A DNA stretch of 64,000 nt from Limosilactobacillus caviae (lineage in GTDB: Bacteria > Bacillota > Bacilli > Lactobacillales > Lactobacillaceae), in the NCBI RefSeq assembly GCF_014635905.1, contig NZ_BMDS01000002.1:186001-250000 (forward strand), given 5' to 3'. The notes under the pieces were generated by a model. It had not been told where the DNA came from. It ran no database searches and worked only from the letters and a program-made list of their open reading frames with translations. This document shows, one piece after another, positions 19,133 to 27,385 of the stretch (position 1 is the first letter of the stretch; the number at the start of each line of letters is the position of its first letter). A program made the translations under genes and the position numbers.

Positions 19133-19251
19133 TGTCTTCAAGGCGTGGTGTAATTCCCGACCGGCGGTAATAGTCCGCAACCCGCTGCATAGTGTAGTGG
19201 TTGAGCTGGTGTAATTCCAGAACCGACAGTATAGTCTGGTATAAAGAAGAT
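19133..19251 (+). promoter_or_regulatory. FMN riboswitch (RFN element)
   Basis: The aptamer carries the conserved RFN pieces in order: CTTCAAGGC at the 5' side, TAATTCCCGACCGGCGGT, GTAATTCCAGAACCGACAGT, and the closing ATAGTCTGGTATAAAGAAGA. This class binds flavin mononucleotide. It stands between a strong promoter and a terminator upstream of the riboflavin transporter gene, so FMN should shut off ribU by premature termination. Confidence 0.95.
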
Positions 19252-19284
19252 TTCTGTATTAAATAATCTTTAAATGATTTATTT

Positions 19285-19325
19285 GCGTTGCTGACAAACT
19301 TATTAAGTCAGTAGCGCTTTTTTAA
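19285..19325 (+). terminator. riboswitch expression-platform terminator
   Basis: GCGTTGCTGAC (19285-19295) pairs fully with GTCAGTAGCGC (19307-19317, two G-U pairs) and is followed by TTTTTT. It is the expected OFF structure of the FMN riboswitch; the upstream AT-rich stretch AGATTTCTGTATTAAATAAT may hold the antiterminator. Confidence 0.88.
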
Positions 19326-19370
19326 TGCAGGATGCCAAATGGAGGCAATCTCAAATGGAGGTTGTTAATA

Positions 19371-19949
19371 ATGACAATGACGCATCAACGTATTCAACGG
19401 TTAGTAGGAATAGCATGTTTAAGTGCTTTAGCATTTATTTTAATGTTTTTTGAATTTCCTGTGTTACCCATGGCTCCCTATCTAAAATTAGATTTTTCAG
19501 ATGTTCCGGTTTTAATAGGGGGATATATATATGGTCCGGTAGGCGGTATTGCAATTGCTGCAATAAAATGTTTGATTCATGGAATGGTTCATGGCTTTTC
19601 ACCTGCGGAATTAATTGGGGTTACGAGTGATTTTATTTCTTCATTAGCGCTTCTTCTCCCATTTTCGTGGGTATGGCGTCATCATAGTTGGACTAAGAAG
19701 AAACAAGCACTGGTGGGGATTGTTTTAAGTACAGTGATTTTGACTGTTCTAATGTCCCTTTTAAACCTGTGGGTGCTTACGCCGCTTTATATGGCTGTTT
19801 GGAATTGGAAGCCAACTTTACCAGTAGCACAGTTGGTGGCCATTGGGGTATTGCCATTTAATATTATCAAGGGTTTAGTTGTAACAATTGTATATGTAAT
19901 TGTTGCAGGACGGTTAGGCTCATGGTTAGATCAGCATCGGACAATTTAA
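19371..19949 (+). CDS. ribU: riboflavin ECF transporter S component RibU
   Basis: Membrane substrate-binding subunit that captures riboflavin and works with the shared ECF energising module (genes not in this window). It has 192 residues and about six membrane helices. The RibU signature LKLDFSDVPVLIGGYIYGPVGG-type segment is at about residues 39-60 (KLDFSDVPVLI). ATG 19371 follows AATGGAGGT; a similar ATGGAGG some 20 bases earlier has no good ATG after it. The FMN riboswitch upstream confirms the substrate class. Without riboflavin biosynthesis genes beside it, uptake is the likely role. Confidence 0.93.
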   Translation: MTMTHQRIQRLVGIACLSALAFILMFFEFPVLPMAPYLKLDFSDVPVLIGGYIYGPVGGIAIAAIKCLIHGMVHGFSPAELIGVTSDFISSLALLLPFSWVWRHHSWTKKKQALVGIVLSTVILTVLMSLLNLWVLTPLYMAVWNWKPTLPVAQLVAIGVLPFNIIKGLVVTIVYVIVAGRLGSWLDQHRTI

Positions 19950-19963
19950 GATCAAGATTAAAA

Positions 19964-20008
19964 GGGCATCTAGAGTTCAGTTTTACCGGGCTTTAGATGC
20001 CATTTATG
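19964..20008 (+). terminator. putative weak terminator after ribU
   Basis: GGCATCTA (19965-19972) pairs with TAGATGCC (19994-20001), with a 21-base loop and only a short T run (ATTTAT). Confidence 0.5.
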
Positions 20009-20100
20009 TACCGCGCTGTTTACTTTTTTATCAATCAGGGGAGTTATTTAGATAAATTGGTAATTTATTGAATTTAATACTAGTATTTTTAAATAAATTA

Positions 20101-20117
20101 CGTATATAAATAATAGG
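20101..20117 (+). promoter_or_regulatory. 17-base element shared with dprA
   Basis: CGTATATAAATAATAGG at 20101-20117 is identical to 38581-38597 upstream of dprA. Both copies run straight into the ribosome binding site of their gene. It could be a -10-like element of an alternative sigma factor such as a ComX/SigH-type factor; this is inference. Confidence 0.5.
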
Positions 20118-20126
20118 GAGGTGAGA

Positions 20127-21155
20127 ATGGTGACCAAGTTATTGCGTTTTTTTAGTTATCATCAGCCACGAAGAATTCGCGTAATAGAAAATACTTTAAA
20201 AAGCCGGCGGACAGTTGCAACTTTATTTTGGGCACGTCAATACAGAATCTTAGAATGGCTCGGAGCATATCGCTCTTTGACAAGGCAGGACTATGACCAA
20301 ACAATTAATGGCCTTGTAAATGATGGTTTATTAATGATTGATGATCAATTACAGGCAAAATTAACGGAAAAGGGAGCTAGTCAGTTAAAAAAGGAAGAGA
20401 GCAATTTATATACTCCATCTTTCTATGATTGGTACTGGCTGGCAAATACACAGCGGATAATGCAGCGGTTATTTTTAGCTATTCAAGTTGTATCTGAATA
20501 TTCATATGGACAAAGAAAGTATGTTCCATTAGCAATATCTTATGGTGAGATGCTGGCTGTAAAGCAGTGGTTTCGCCAAAACTTTCGTCAGAACATTGTT
20601 AATGAGCTTTATTCCGATTTACACCGATTAGGAAGTGCTTTAGAAAATGAAGATCCACGGTTGGCAACTGATCTCTTTAACGTGATGATTGGTCACAATT
20701 ATTCTGGCTGGACAGTTAATCAAGCAAGTGCTGATTTAAATATAGGACTTGATGATGTTCAATTTTTACGGCATGATGAGATGTTGGCTATTAGTGCATA
20801 TGCCCGTAACTTTCCGGGACCATTACAGCAATTATTTTTGCCATTATTCAATGAAAGCCCATTAAATCGTAGTGCACAGATAACGTTTGATTTATACGTT
20901 AAGGGACTATCGATTGAACAAATTGCACAACAGCGCCGACTAAAGCAGAATACGATTAAAGAGCATTTATTGGAGGCAGCTGTTCTAATTCCGAATAAGT
21001 TAAATTGGGATGCTTTACTGCCAGCAGATAAAAGAGTAGCACTTGGTAAATTTTATCAAGGGGATCCTACGAGCTGGGAGTTTAACGAAGATAAAGCTAC
21101 TTTTTATGAATATCGCTTATATCAGATATATCAAGGAATAACTGATGGAAAATAA
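20127..21155 (+). CDS. YpbB-like helix-turn-helix protein, partner of recQ
   Basis: Protein of about 342 residues found upstream of recQ in Firmicutes (YpbB of B. subtilis). The role is unproven, possibly helicase accessory. The C-terminal part holds a helix-turn-helix of the HTH_40 type: DLYVKGLSIEQIAQQRRLKQNTIKEHL (about residues 254-280), seen in proteins that follow helicase domains. The N-terminal two thirds are helical with no known motif. The start is ATG 20127 or GTG 20130; the strong GGGAGGTG fits the second slightly better. The gene overlaps recQ by 11 bases. Confidence 0.78.
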   Translation: MVTKLLRFFSYHQPRRIRVIENTLKSRRTVATLFWARQYRILEWLGAYRSLTRQDYDQTINGLVNDGLLMIDDQLQAKLTEKGASQLKKEESNLYTPSFYDWYWLANTQRIMQRLFLAIQVVSEYSYGQRKYVPLAISYGEMLAVKQWFRQNFRQNIVNELYSDLHRLGSALENEDPRLATDLFNVMIGHNYSGWTVNQASADLNIGLDDVQFLRHDEMLAISAYARNFPGPLQQLFLPLFNESPLNRSAQITFDLYVKGLSIEQIAQQRRLKQNTIKEHLLEAAVLIPNKLNWDALLPADKRVALGKFYQGDPTSWEFNEDKATFYEYRLYQIYQGITDGK

Positions 21156-22584
21156 TGAAAAAATATTACAAATATTAAAGAAGCGTTTTGGCTTTGATAA
21201 ATTTCGTCCAGGTCAGAAAGAAACAATAGATGCGTTATTGGCTGGGAAAGATGCCTTAACAGTCTTACCAACAGGGGCCGGGAAATCCCTTTTATATCAG
21301 CTTCCGGCATATTTGATTTCTGGAACGGTTGTTATCGTTTCACCGCTGCTTTCATTGATGCAAGACCAAGTTGATAGGTTACATCGGCAAGGCGAAAAAA
21401 GAGTAATAATGCTGAGTGGACAAATTATTGGTCGCGAGCGGGCTAATATATTGCGTAATCTGAAATCGTTTAAATTTGTGTTTGCCTCTCCAGAAATGCT
21501 TGATAACCAAAATGTTTTAGAAGCGCTCAAAAACATTAATGTCGATTTGTTAGTAATTGATGAAGCTCACTGCATCTCACAATGGGGCCCTGATTTTCGC
21601 CCAGAATATTTACTTTTAAAGAACATTCGGCAACAACTAGGGAAACCGGCTACTTTAATGTTAACGGCAACTGCTACTCCTCGCATTCGTCAGGATATTT
21701 TGGCAAAGCTGGGAATAATAACCGCACAACAAATAATAAGACCTGTTGACCGTCCCAATATATTTTTAGCAGTACAGCAGAAGACAACGCAGAAAGAAAA
21801 AGATGAAGAACTATTGCAACTAGTCCGGAAGTTTGACGGCCCAGGAATAATATATTTTGCTAGTCGAAAATTAGCGTCTCAGATGGCAGAATGGCTTAGC
21901 TCACAGACTGATTTAAATGTTGCGGCATATCATGCAGGAGTTGCAACGATTGAACGATTTCGGATTCAAAACCAGTTTATGAATAATGAGTTACAGGTTA
22001 TTTGTGCAACAAGTGCATTTGGAATGGGAATTGATAAAAACGATGTTCGTTATGTAATTCATTATCATTTACCTAGTAATTTAGAAAATTATCTACAAGA
22101 AATAGGACGAGCTGGCCGAGATGGGAAACAAAGCCTTGCCGTCCTTCTATATGCCAATGGGGATGAAATGATTCAGCGACAATTAACGAGTATTGATATT
22201 CCTCCAGCTAGTCTTTTACAACAAATAAAAGATGATAAAATTTCATCAACGATTCTTGGTGACCAGGGAGCGTTGTTTGAATTTTATTTAAATCATCAAT
22301 CGACCCCTGAACAAATAATTACAATGTTTAATCAACGAAAAAGTCAAACAGAAGAAGAATTACAGAGAATGCTTGGATATATTAAAGCGGATAGTTGCAG
22401 GCGTAAGTATCTACTAAACTATTTTGGTGAAACAGAAAAGAAACAGGAAAGTATTTGTTGCGATAATGAGATGCCAGAGTGGAAGCATAAGGTTTTTTTA
22501 CCAGCTCGTGCAGAGAAAACCATAACCCAAAAGCTTGACTGGCATGAGCGGCTAAAACAATTATTAAATATTACTGAAAATTAA
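21145..22584 (+). CDS. recQ: RecQ-family ATP-dependent DNA helicase
   Basis: 3'-5' DNA helicase of recombination repair. It has 479 residues, shorter than E. coli RecQ (about 610) because the HRDC domain is missing, as in other Bacilli. Motifs are complete: Walker A LPTGAGKSLLYQ (about residues 41-52), DEAH box IDEAHCISQWG, LMLTATATPRIR, YHAGV, AFGMGIDKNDVRYVIHY, and QEIGRAGRDG. The zinc-binding subdomain looks degenerate: SCRRKYLLNYFGE is followed by ICCDNE instead of the usual CxxCDNC, so two of four ligands seem lost. It is translationally coupled to ypbB. Confidence 0.93.
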   Translation: MENNEKILQILKKRFGFDKFRPGQKETIDALLAGKDALTVLPTGAGKSLLYQLPAYLISGTVVIVSPLLSLMQDQVDRLHRQGEKRVIMLSGQIIGRERANILRNLKSFKFVFASPEMLDNQNVLEALKNINVDLLVIDEAHCISQWGPDFRPEYLLLKNIRQQLGKPATLMLTATATPRIRQDILAKLGIITAQQIIRPVDRPNIFLAVQQKTTQKEKDEELLQLVRKFDGPGIIYFASRKLASQMAEWLSSQTDLNVAAYHAGVATIERFRIQNQFMNNELQVICATSAFGMGIDKNDVRYVIHYHLPSNLENYLQEIGRAGRDGKQSLAVLLYANGDEMIQRQLTSIDIPPASLLQQIKDDKISSTILGDQGALFEFYLNHQSTPEQIITMFNQRKSQTEEELQRMLGYIKADSCRRKYLLNYFGETEKKQESICCDNEMPEWKHKVFLPARAEKTITQKLDWHERLKQLLNITEN

Positions 22585-22666
22585 AGTTTAGTGTAGTTGC
22601 TAGACAAGTATTAAATGATTGCGATACAATCAGAATGTTAATTCTCAAAAAGGAGGCATGATTACT

Positions 22667-23257
22667 TTGAGTGAGGAACGAAAAGAGAGCCGGCGGGCAA
22701 ATGATGAGTTATGGGATAAAAAATTTGCTGACAATGAAGACCTTGATCGCGATGGTCACTTGTCACGGACAGAGCACCGAAAGCAGCGATCGCATAATTC
22801 GATGATCACGACGATTTTAATTGTATTAATTATTGTCCTTGCTGCTACTCCGCTTATTTACTGGATCAATAATAAGCAATCATTCAATCATCCTGTAAGA
22901 ACTGAACAAGTAGCTACCAGCTCTGAAAATAGTAAAAAAAAAGTATCTCACAGTTCAAGTACCTCTAGCAAAAAATCCCCCAAGAGTAGTAGTGTGAGCG
23001 ATGAAAGTTCAGTTTCTTCGTCAAGTACTGAATCAAGTTCAACCCAGCCTAGCCAGAGCTATAGCAGTACTCCGCAAAGCAGCAGTAGTTATTATCGCTA
23101 TAGTAGCAGTAACCGTTATAATAATGGTTATTACCAAAATCGCAATACTCAAAATCGTTATAGCAATTATCAGCAAACACCTCGACGCTATAATAACGGT
23201 GAGACATATAATCGGTATAATAATTCAGGAAGTACAAATCATTATAATTATCGATAA
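22667..23257 (+). CDS. SAG1386/EF1546-type surface-associated protein lacking LysM
   Basis: A 196-residue bitopic membrane protein: charged cytoplasmic N-terminus (residues 1-44, with EERKESRRANDELWDKKFA), one membrane helix (about 46-67, ITTILIVLIIVLAATPLIY), then a low-complexity outside tail, first Ser-rich and then Tyr/Asn/Arg-rich (YRYSSSNRYNNGYYQNRN). The N-terminus and position before cmk match the EF1546 family, whose members usually end in a LysM peptidoglycan-binding domain; none is seen here in any frame. TTG at 22667 is the likely start, ten bases after AAGGAGG; ATG 22658 is only one base away from it. Confidence 0.68.
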   Translation: MSEERKESRRANDELWDKKFADNEDLDRDGHLSRTEHRKQRSHNSMITTILIVLIIVLAATPLIYWINNKQSFNHPVRTEQVATSSENSKKKVSHSSSTSSKKSPKSSSVSDESSVSSSSTESSSTQPSQSYSSTPQSSSSYYRYSSSNRYNNGYYQNRNTQNRYSNYQQTPRRYNNGETYNRYNNSGSTNHYNYR

Positions 23258-23313
23258 TCTTAAACAATCCTAGTTAGTATTAGGTTAAAATTTAGAGGAG
23301 TGAATAACAAAGA

Positions 23314-24000
23314 ATGAACAAAGGGTTACAAGTCGCTATTGATGGTCCGGCCTCGGCAGGAAAAAGTACAGTCGCAAAATTAGTAGCAAAAAAATTTAAT
23401 TATGTTTATTGTGATACGGGGGCAATGTACCGAGCAGTTACGCTGGAAGTATTAAATCAGGGAATTGACCCCAATGATGAAAAAGCTATCGCTGAAATTG
23501 CACACCAAGTAAAAATTGATTTTGAGCCGGGAGAGTCAGAACAGCGAGTATTTTTAAATGGTGAAGAAGTAACCCATGCTATTCGGTTGCCGAAAGTTGC
23601 TGAAAATGTGTCAGCTATTGCAGCTGTTCCTGAAGTTCGTGCGGAAATGACAAAGCAACAGCGCCAAATTGCTGAAAAAGGCGGTATTGTAATGGACGGA
23701 CGCGATATTGGAACAACTGTTTTACCTAATGCACCAGTAAAGATTTTTATGGTAGCTAGTGCTTATGAACGTGCACGTCGTCGTTATGTTGAAAATAAGG
23801 CAAAAGGGATTGATACTACTTCCTTAGAAGATTTACAAAAGGCAATTGAATTAAGAGATAAAAAAGATTCCACAAGGAAAGTGTCACCACTGACTCAGGC
23901 AGCAGATGCGGTAAGATTAGATACAACGAATTTAACAATTGACGAAGTTGTAGATAAAATTAGTCAAATAATCAAAAAAACACAAGATGAATTAGCCTAA
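23314..24000 (+). CDS. cmk: cytidylate kinase
   Basis: Phosphorylates CMP and dCMP with ATP in pyrimidine nucleotide salvage. It has 228 residues. The P-loop IDGPASAGKSTVAK is at residues 9-22; YCDTGAMYRAVTLEVLN and MDGRDIGTTVLPNAPVKIFM are conserved. The family order cmk-rpsA-der is typical of Firmicutes. GAGGAG is about 13 bases from the ATG, a rather long spacing. Confidence 0.97.
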   Translation: MNKGLQVAIDGPASAGKSTVAKLVAKKFNYVYCDTGAMYRAVTLEVLNQGIDPNDEKAIAEIAHQVKIDFEPGESEQRVFLNGEEVTHAIRLPKVAENVSAIAAVPEVRAEMTKQQRQIAEKGGIVMDGRDIGTTVLPNAPVKIFMVASAYERARRRYVENKAKGIDTTSLEDLQKAIELRDKKDSTRKVSPLTQAADAVRLDTTNLTIDEVVDKISQIIKKTQDELA

Positions 24001-24072
24001 ATACTGGAAATGTGAAACAAATTTTAGTAAAATATCATTTAGAGTTGATTGTTGCAAGGAGGATTTTTTTTA

Positions 24073-25323
24073 ATGGCTGAAAACAACGAAAACAAAAACG
24101 ATATGTTAGAAGCGCTTGATAGCATTGAACAAGTAAAGGTGGGCGATGTTGTCAAGGGTGAAGTTTTGGCAATCGATGATGATCGCCAAGCTATCGTTGG
24201 AATTAAAGATGCAGGGGTTGAAGGTGTCGTCCCTGCTAAGGAATTATCAACCAAGCCAGTTGAAGACATCAATGATGCTGTAAAAGTAGGTGACGAATTA
24301 GACTTAGTTGTCATTTCCAAGATCGGTAACGACAAGGAAAATGGTAGCTACCTTCTTTCTCACCGTCGTCTTGAAGCCCGTAAGGTATGGGATGACATTC
24401 AAAAGAAGTTTGATGAAGGTGAACACATCACCGCAAAAGTCACTCAAGCTGTTAAGGGTGGATTAGTCGTTGATGCTGGAGTTCGTGGCTTCGTCCCTGC
24501 TTCAATGATTACGGATCACTATGTTGAAGACCTTAACCAATTTAAGGGTCAAGAACTAGAATTTAAGATTGTAGAGATTGAACCAAGTGAAAACCGTTTG
24601 ATTCTTTCCCACAAGGAAATTATTCAAGCTCAACACGAAAAGGCAGCAGAAAAGGTATTTTCTGAATTACAACCAGGTGATGTTGTTGAAGGTAAAGTTG
24701 CTCGTATGGCTAACTTCGGTGCTTTCATTGACCTTGGTGGTGTTGATGGATTAGTTCACGTTTCTGAAATTTCATATGATCACGTTGACAAGCCTTCTGA
24801 TGTTTTGACTGCTGGTCAAGATGTTAAGGTTAAGGTATTGAGCGTTGATCCTGAACGTGAACGGATTTCATTATCTATTAAGCAGACCTTACCTGGACCA
24901 TGGGATGACATTGAAGAAAAGGCTCCAGTTGATAGTGTATTAACTGGTACTGTTAAGCGCTTGACTAGTTTTGGTGCTTTTGTTGAAGTGTTCCCTGGTG
25001 TTGAAGGTTTAGTTCACATTTCACAAATTTCACATAAGCACATTGCTACACCTGCTGATGTTCTTAAGCCAGGTCAAGAAGTTCAAGTTAAGGTAATCAA
25101 TGTTGATCCTGAACACCAACGTCTTGGTTTGTCAATGAAGGCTCTTGAAGAACGTCCAAAGGAAGACGAAAACAACAATAACAACGGTGAAAACTACCGT
25201 GGTCGTCGTCGTTCACGTCGTAACAATAACAACCGGAGCTTCATGAACAATGCTCCAGAAGAAGAAAGTGGCTTCTCAATGGGTGACTTAATTGGTGACA
25301 AGCTTAAGGACCTACGGAACTAG
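24073..25323 (+). CDS. rpsA: 30S ribosomal protein S1 homologue
   Basis: RNA-binding protein with four S1 domains, of the short Gram-positive S1 type (YpfD). It has 416 residues. Repeats begin near residues 16 (VGDVVKGEVLAIDDD), 102 (GEHITAKVTQAVKGG), 190 (GDVVEGKVARMANFGAFIDL) and 275 (DSVLTGTVKRLTSFGAFVEV). A basic, Asn/Arg-rich tail follows. ATG 24073 is chosen because AAGGAGG lies ten bases upstream; an earlier in-frame TTG precedes the Shine-Dalgarno site. Codon use is biased, as expected for high expression. Confidence 0.94.
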   Translation: MAENNENKNDMLEALDSIEQVKVGDVVKGEVLAIDDDRQAIVGIKDAGVEGVVPAKELSTKPVEDINDAVKVGDELDLVVISKIGNDKENGSYLLSHRRLEARKVWDDIQKKFDEGEHITAKVTQAVKGGLVVDAGVRGFVPASMITDHYVEDLNQFKGQELEFKIVEIEPSENRLILSHKEIIQAQHEKAAEKVFSELQPGDVVEGKVARMANFGAFIDLGGVDGLVHVSEISYDHVDKPSDVLTAGQDVKVKVLSVDPERERISLSIKQTLPGPWDDIEEKAPVDSVLTGTVKRLTSFGAFVEVFPGVEGLVHISQISHKHIATPADVLKPGQEVQVKVINVDPEHQRLGLSMKALEERPKEDENNNNNGENYRGRRRSRRNNNNRSFMNNAPEEESGFSMGDLIGDKLKDLRN

Positions 25324-25350
25324 TTTCTTAAATTAATTATCTTTTAAGGG

Positions 25351-25380
25351 GGAAGTGACAGTATTGTTACTTCCTCTTTA
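25351..25380 (+). terminator. terminator after rpsA
   Basis: GGAAGTGACA (25351-25360) pairs with TGTTACTTCC (25365-25374, one G-U), loop GTAT, followed by TCTTTA. Confidence 0.65.
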
Positions 25381-25414
25381 ATCATTTAAAAAACAAAGAA
25401 AGAAGGTGGAAAGA

Positions 25415-26728
25415 TTGGCTAATCCAATCGTAGCAGTCGTTGGTCGTCCGAATGTTGGTAAATCAACGCTGTTTAATCGTATTGCAGGAGAACGAATTTC
25501 AATTGTAGAGGATACTCCAGGTGTTACGCGTGATCGTATTTACGCTCATGCCGAGTGGTTAGGTAAATACTTTAGTATGATTGACACTGGTGGAATTGAA
25601 ATTTCAGATCAACCATTATTAACCCAAATTCGTCAACAAGCTGAAATCGCTATTGATGAAGCTGATGTTATTATTTTTGTTGTTGATGTAGAGAACGGGG
25701 TAACTGATGCCGATGAACAGGTAGCGCGGATTCTATATCGATCTGATAAGCCGGTTGTTCTTGCTGTTAATAAAGTTGATAATCCTGAACGGCGTAGTGA
25801 TATTTATGATTACTATTCACTTGGCCTAGGTGAACCATATGCTGTTTCAAGTGTTCACGGTATTGGAATGGGTGATCTTTTAGATGCGGTTGTTAAACAG
25901 TTCCCAGATAATGCCGCAAATGATAAGGATGAAAGCATTCACTTTAGTTTTATTGGTCGTCCAAATGTTGGTAAATCCTCATTAGTAAATGCAATTTTAG
26001 GAGAAAACCGGGTAATTGTATCTAATGTGGCCGGAACGACGCGGGATGCAATTAATACTCAGTTTACGACAACAGATGGGCAAAAATTCACGATGGTCGA
26101 TACTGCTGGTATTCGTAAAAAGGGAAAAATATATGAAAACACTGAACGTTATTCATTGATGCGTTCTATGCGGGCAATTGATGGCAGTGATGTTGTCTTA
26201 GTGGTGCTAAATGCTGAAGAAGGTATTCGGGAATTAGATAAACATATTGCAGGGTATGCTCATGAAGCTGGTTGTGGTGTCATTATCGTTGTCAATAAGT
26301 GGGATACTCTGAAAGAAAAAGATCACCGCACGATGACCGATTTTACTAACTTGATTCGGCAAGAATTCCAGTACCTTAGCTACGCACCAATTATTTTTGT
26401 TTCTGCTAAGACAAAGCAACGGTTAAATCAATTACCATCTTTAATTGAAGAAGTATATGACCACCATCGTCAACGTATTCAATCGGCTGTATTGAATGAT
26501 GTTTTAATGGATGCGATTGCGGCAAACCCTACTCCGACGCAAAATGGTCGTCGCCTACGTGTTTACTATGGTACTCAAGTAGCAACGGAACCGCCGACAT
26601 TTGTTATTTTTGTGAATGATCCCGACCTAATGCACTTTTCTTACGAGCGTTATTTAGAGAACCAAATTCGAAAAGCGTTTGATTTTTCTGGAACGCCAAT
26701 CCACTTAATTAAGCGTCAGCGGCAGTAA
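25415..26728 (+). CDS. der: ribosome biogenesis GTPase Der (EngA)
   Basis: Double GTPase needed for 50S subunit maturation. It has 437 residues, the usual size. Two G domains are visible: [12 protein letters not shown] with DTGGIE and NKVD (residues 9-160), and [12 protein letters not shown] with [10 protein letters not shown] and NKWD (residues 178-345). The C-terminal KH-like domain ends in a basic tail. TTG at 25415 is taken as start, right after AGAAGGTGG; upstream GTG lies within that site. Confidence 0.96.
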   Translation: MANPIVAVVGRPNVGKSTLFNRIAGERISIVEDTPGVTRDRIYAHAEWLGKYFSMIDTGGIEISDQPLLTQIRQQAEIAIDEADVIIFVVDVENGVTDADEQVARILYRSDKPVVLAVNKVDNPERRSDIYDYYSLGLGEPYAVSSVHGIGMGDLLDAVVKQFPDNAANDKDESIHFSFIGRPNVGKSSLVNAILGENRVIVSNVAGTTRDAINTQFTTTDGQKFTMVDTAGIRKKGKIYENTERYSLMRSMRAIDGSDVVLVVLNAEEGIRELDKHIAGYAHEAGCGVIIVVNKWDTLKEKDHRTMTDFTNLIRQEFQYLSYAPIIFVSAKTKQRLNQLPSLIEEVYDHHRQRIQSAVLNDVLMDAIAANPTPTQNGRRLRVYYGTQVATEPPTFVIFVNDPDLMHFSYERYLENQIRKAFDFSGTPIHLIKRQRQ

Positions 26729-26771
26729 AGGTTAGAGAATTCTCAATAAAATGAAAAAACATTAAAAATGC

Positions 26772-26885
26772 GCATAGAACTTAAGAAAACCGCTTGCCAG
26801 CAGGCTTTCTCTATGCTAATCTTAACAATGAAATGATACGAACTTCTCGTAGTTATTTCGTTAATTTTGGACCACTCAAAATTAA
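26772..26885 (+). promoter_or_regulatory. structured leader upstream of hup
   Basis: Several potential stems stand in a row: GCATAGA (26772-26778) with TCTATGC (26810-26816), whose interior can pair further; a weaker one around 26829-26860 (ACGA/TCGT); and a perfect 9-bp stem TTAATTTTG (26861-26869) with CAAAATTAA (26877-26885). No U-run terminator follows. It may be a 5' UTR that controls HU synthesis or a small RNA. No known family is recognised. Confidence 0.45.
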
Positions 26886-26937
26886 CATTCACTGACGCGA
26901 GTTTAATACTCTCGTTGATTGTGGGAGGTGAAACAAC

Positions 26938-27213
26938 ATGGCAAACAAAGCAGAATTAGTAAGCAATGTTGCTACTGCAACTGGCTTAACCAAGAAGGAT
27001 GCTACTGCAGCTGTAGATGCTGTTTTTAGTTCAATTCAAGCATCTTTAGCTAAGGGTGAAAAGGTTCAATTGATTGGCTTCGGTAACTTCGAAGTACGTC
27101 AACGTGCTGCACGTAAGGGCCGCAACCCACAAACTGGAGAAGAAATCAACATTCCTGCAAGCAAGGTACCAGCATTCAAGCCTGGTAAAGCTTTAAAGGA
27201 TGCTGTTAAGTAA
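26938..27213 (+). CDS. hup: DNA-binding protein HU
   Basis: Nucleoid-associated protein that bends DNA non-specifically as a dimer. It has 91 residues. The characteristic [24 protein letters not shown] arm (about residues 42-65) and the C-terminal [14 protein letters not shown] are complete. GGGAGGTG precedes the ATG at good spacing. The codon bias is high. A long structured leader precedes it and a strong terminator follows, so it is a single-gene unit. Confidence 0.98.
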   Translation: MANKAELVSNVATATGLTKKDATAAVDAVFSSIQASLAKGEKVQLIGFGNFEVRQRAARKGRNPQTGEEINIPASKVPAFKPGKALKDAVK

Positions 27214-27231
27214 TTTAACAGCTAAATGTTA

Positions 27232-27275
27232 AAGAGACTGGTAAAGAACGAAAGTTTTTTACCAGTCTCTTATTT
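27232..27275 (+). terminator. terminator after hup
   Basis: AAGAGACTGGTAAA (27232-27245) pairs with TTTACCAGTCTCTT (27258-27271). Confidence 0.9.
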
Positions 27276-27385
27276 ATTCCAAGCTTTTTCAAAAAATCTG
27301 CAATCTAAATAAGCGGGCGTGTTCAATGCGTAGGCTTAGTGACTGTGATATATTTAGAAGTGATAGTAAAAAAGGAGGGCAAAAA

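Noticed and set aside
22900-23250. Repeated TAT/AAT/AGC units that might look like a repeat array
   Set aside because: They are codons of a low-complexity Ser/Tyr/Asn tail; there are no regular repeats with spacers, so not CRISPR.
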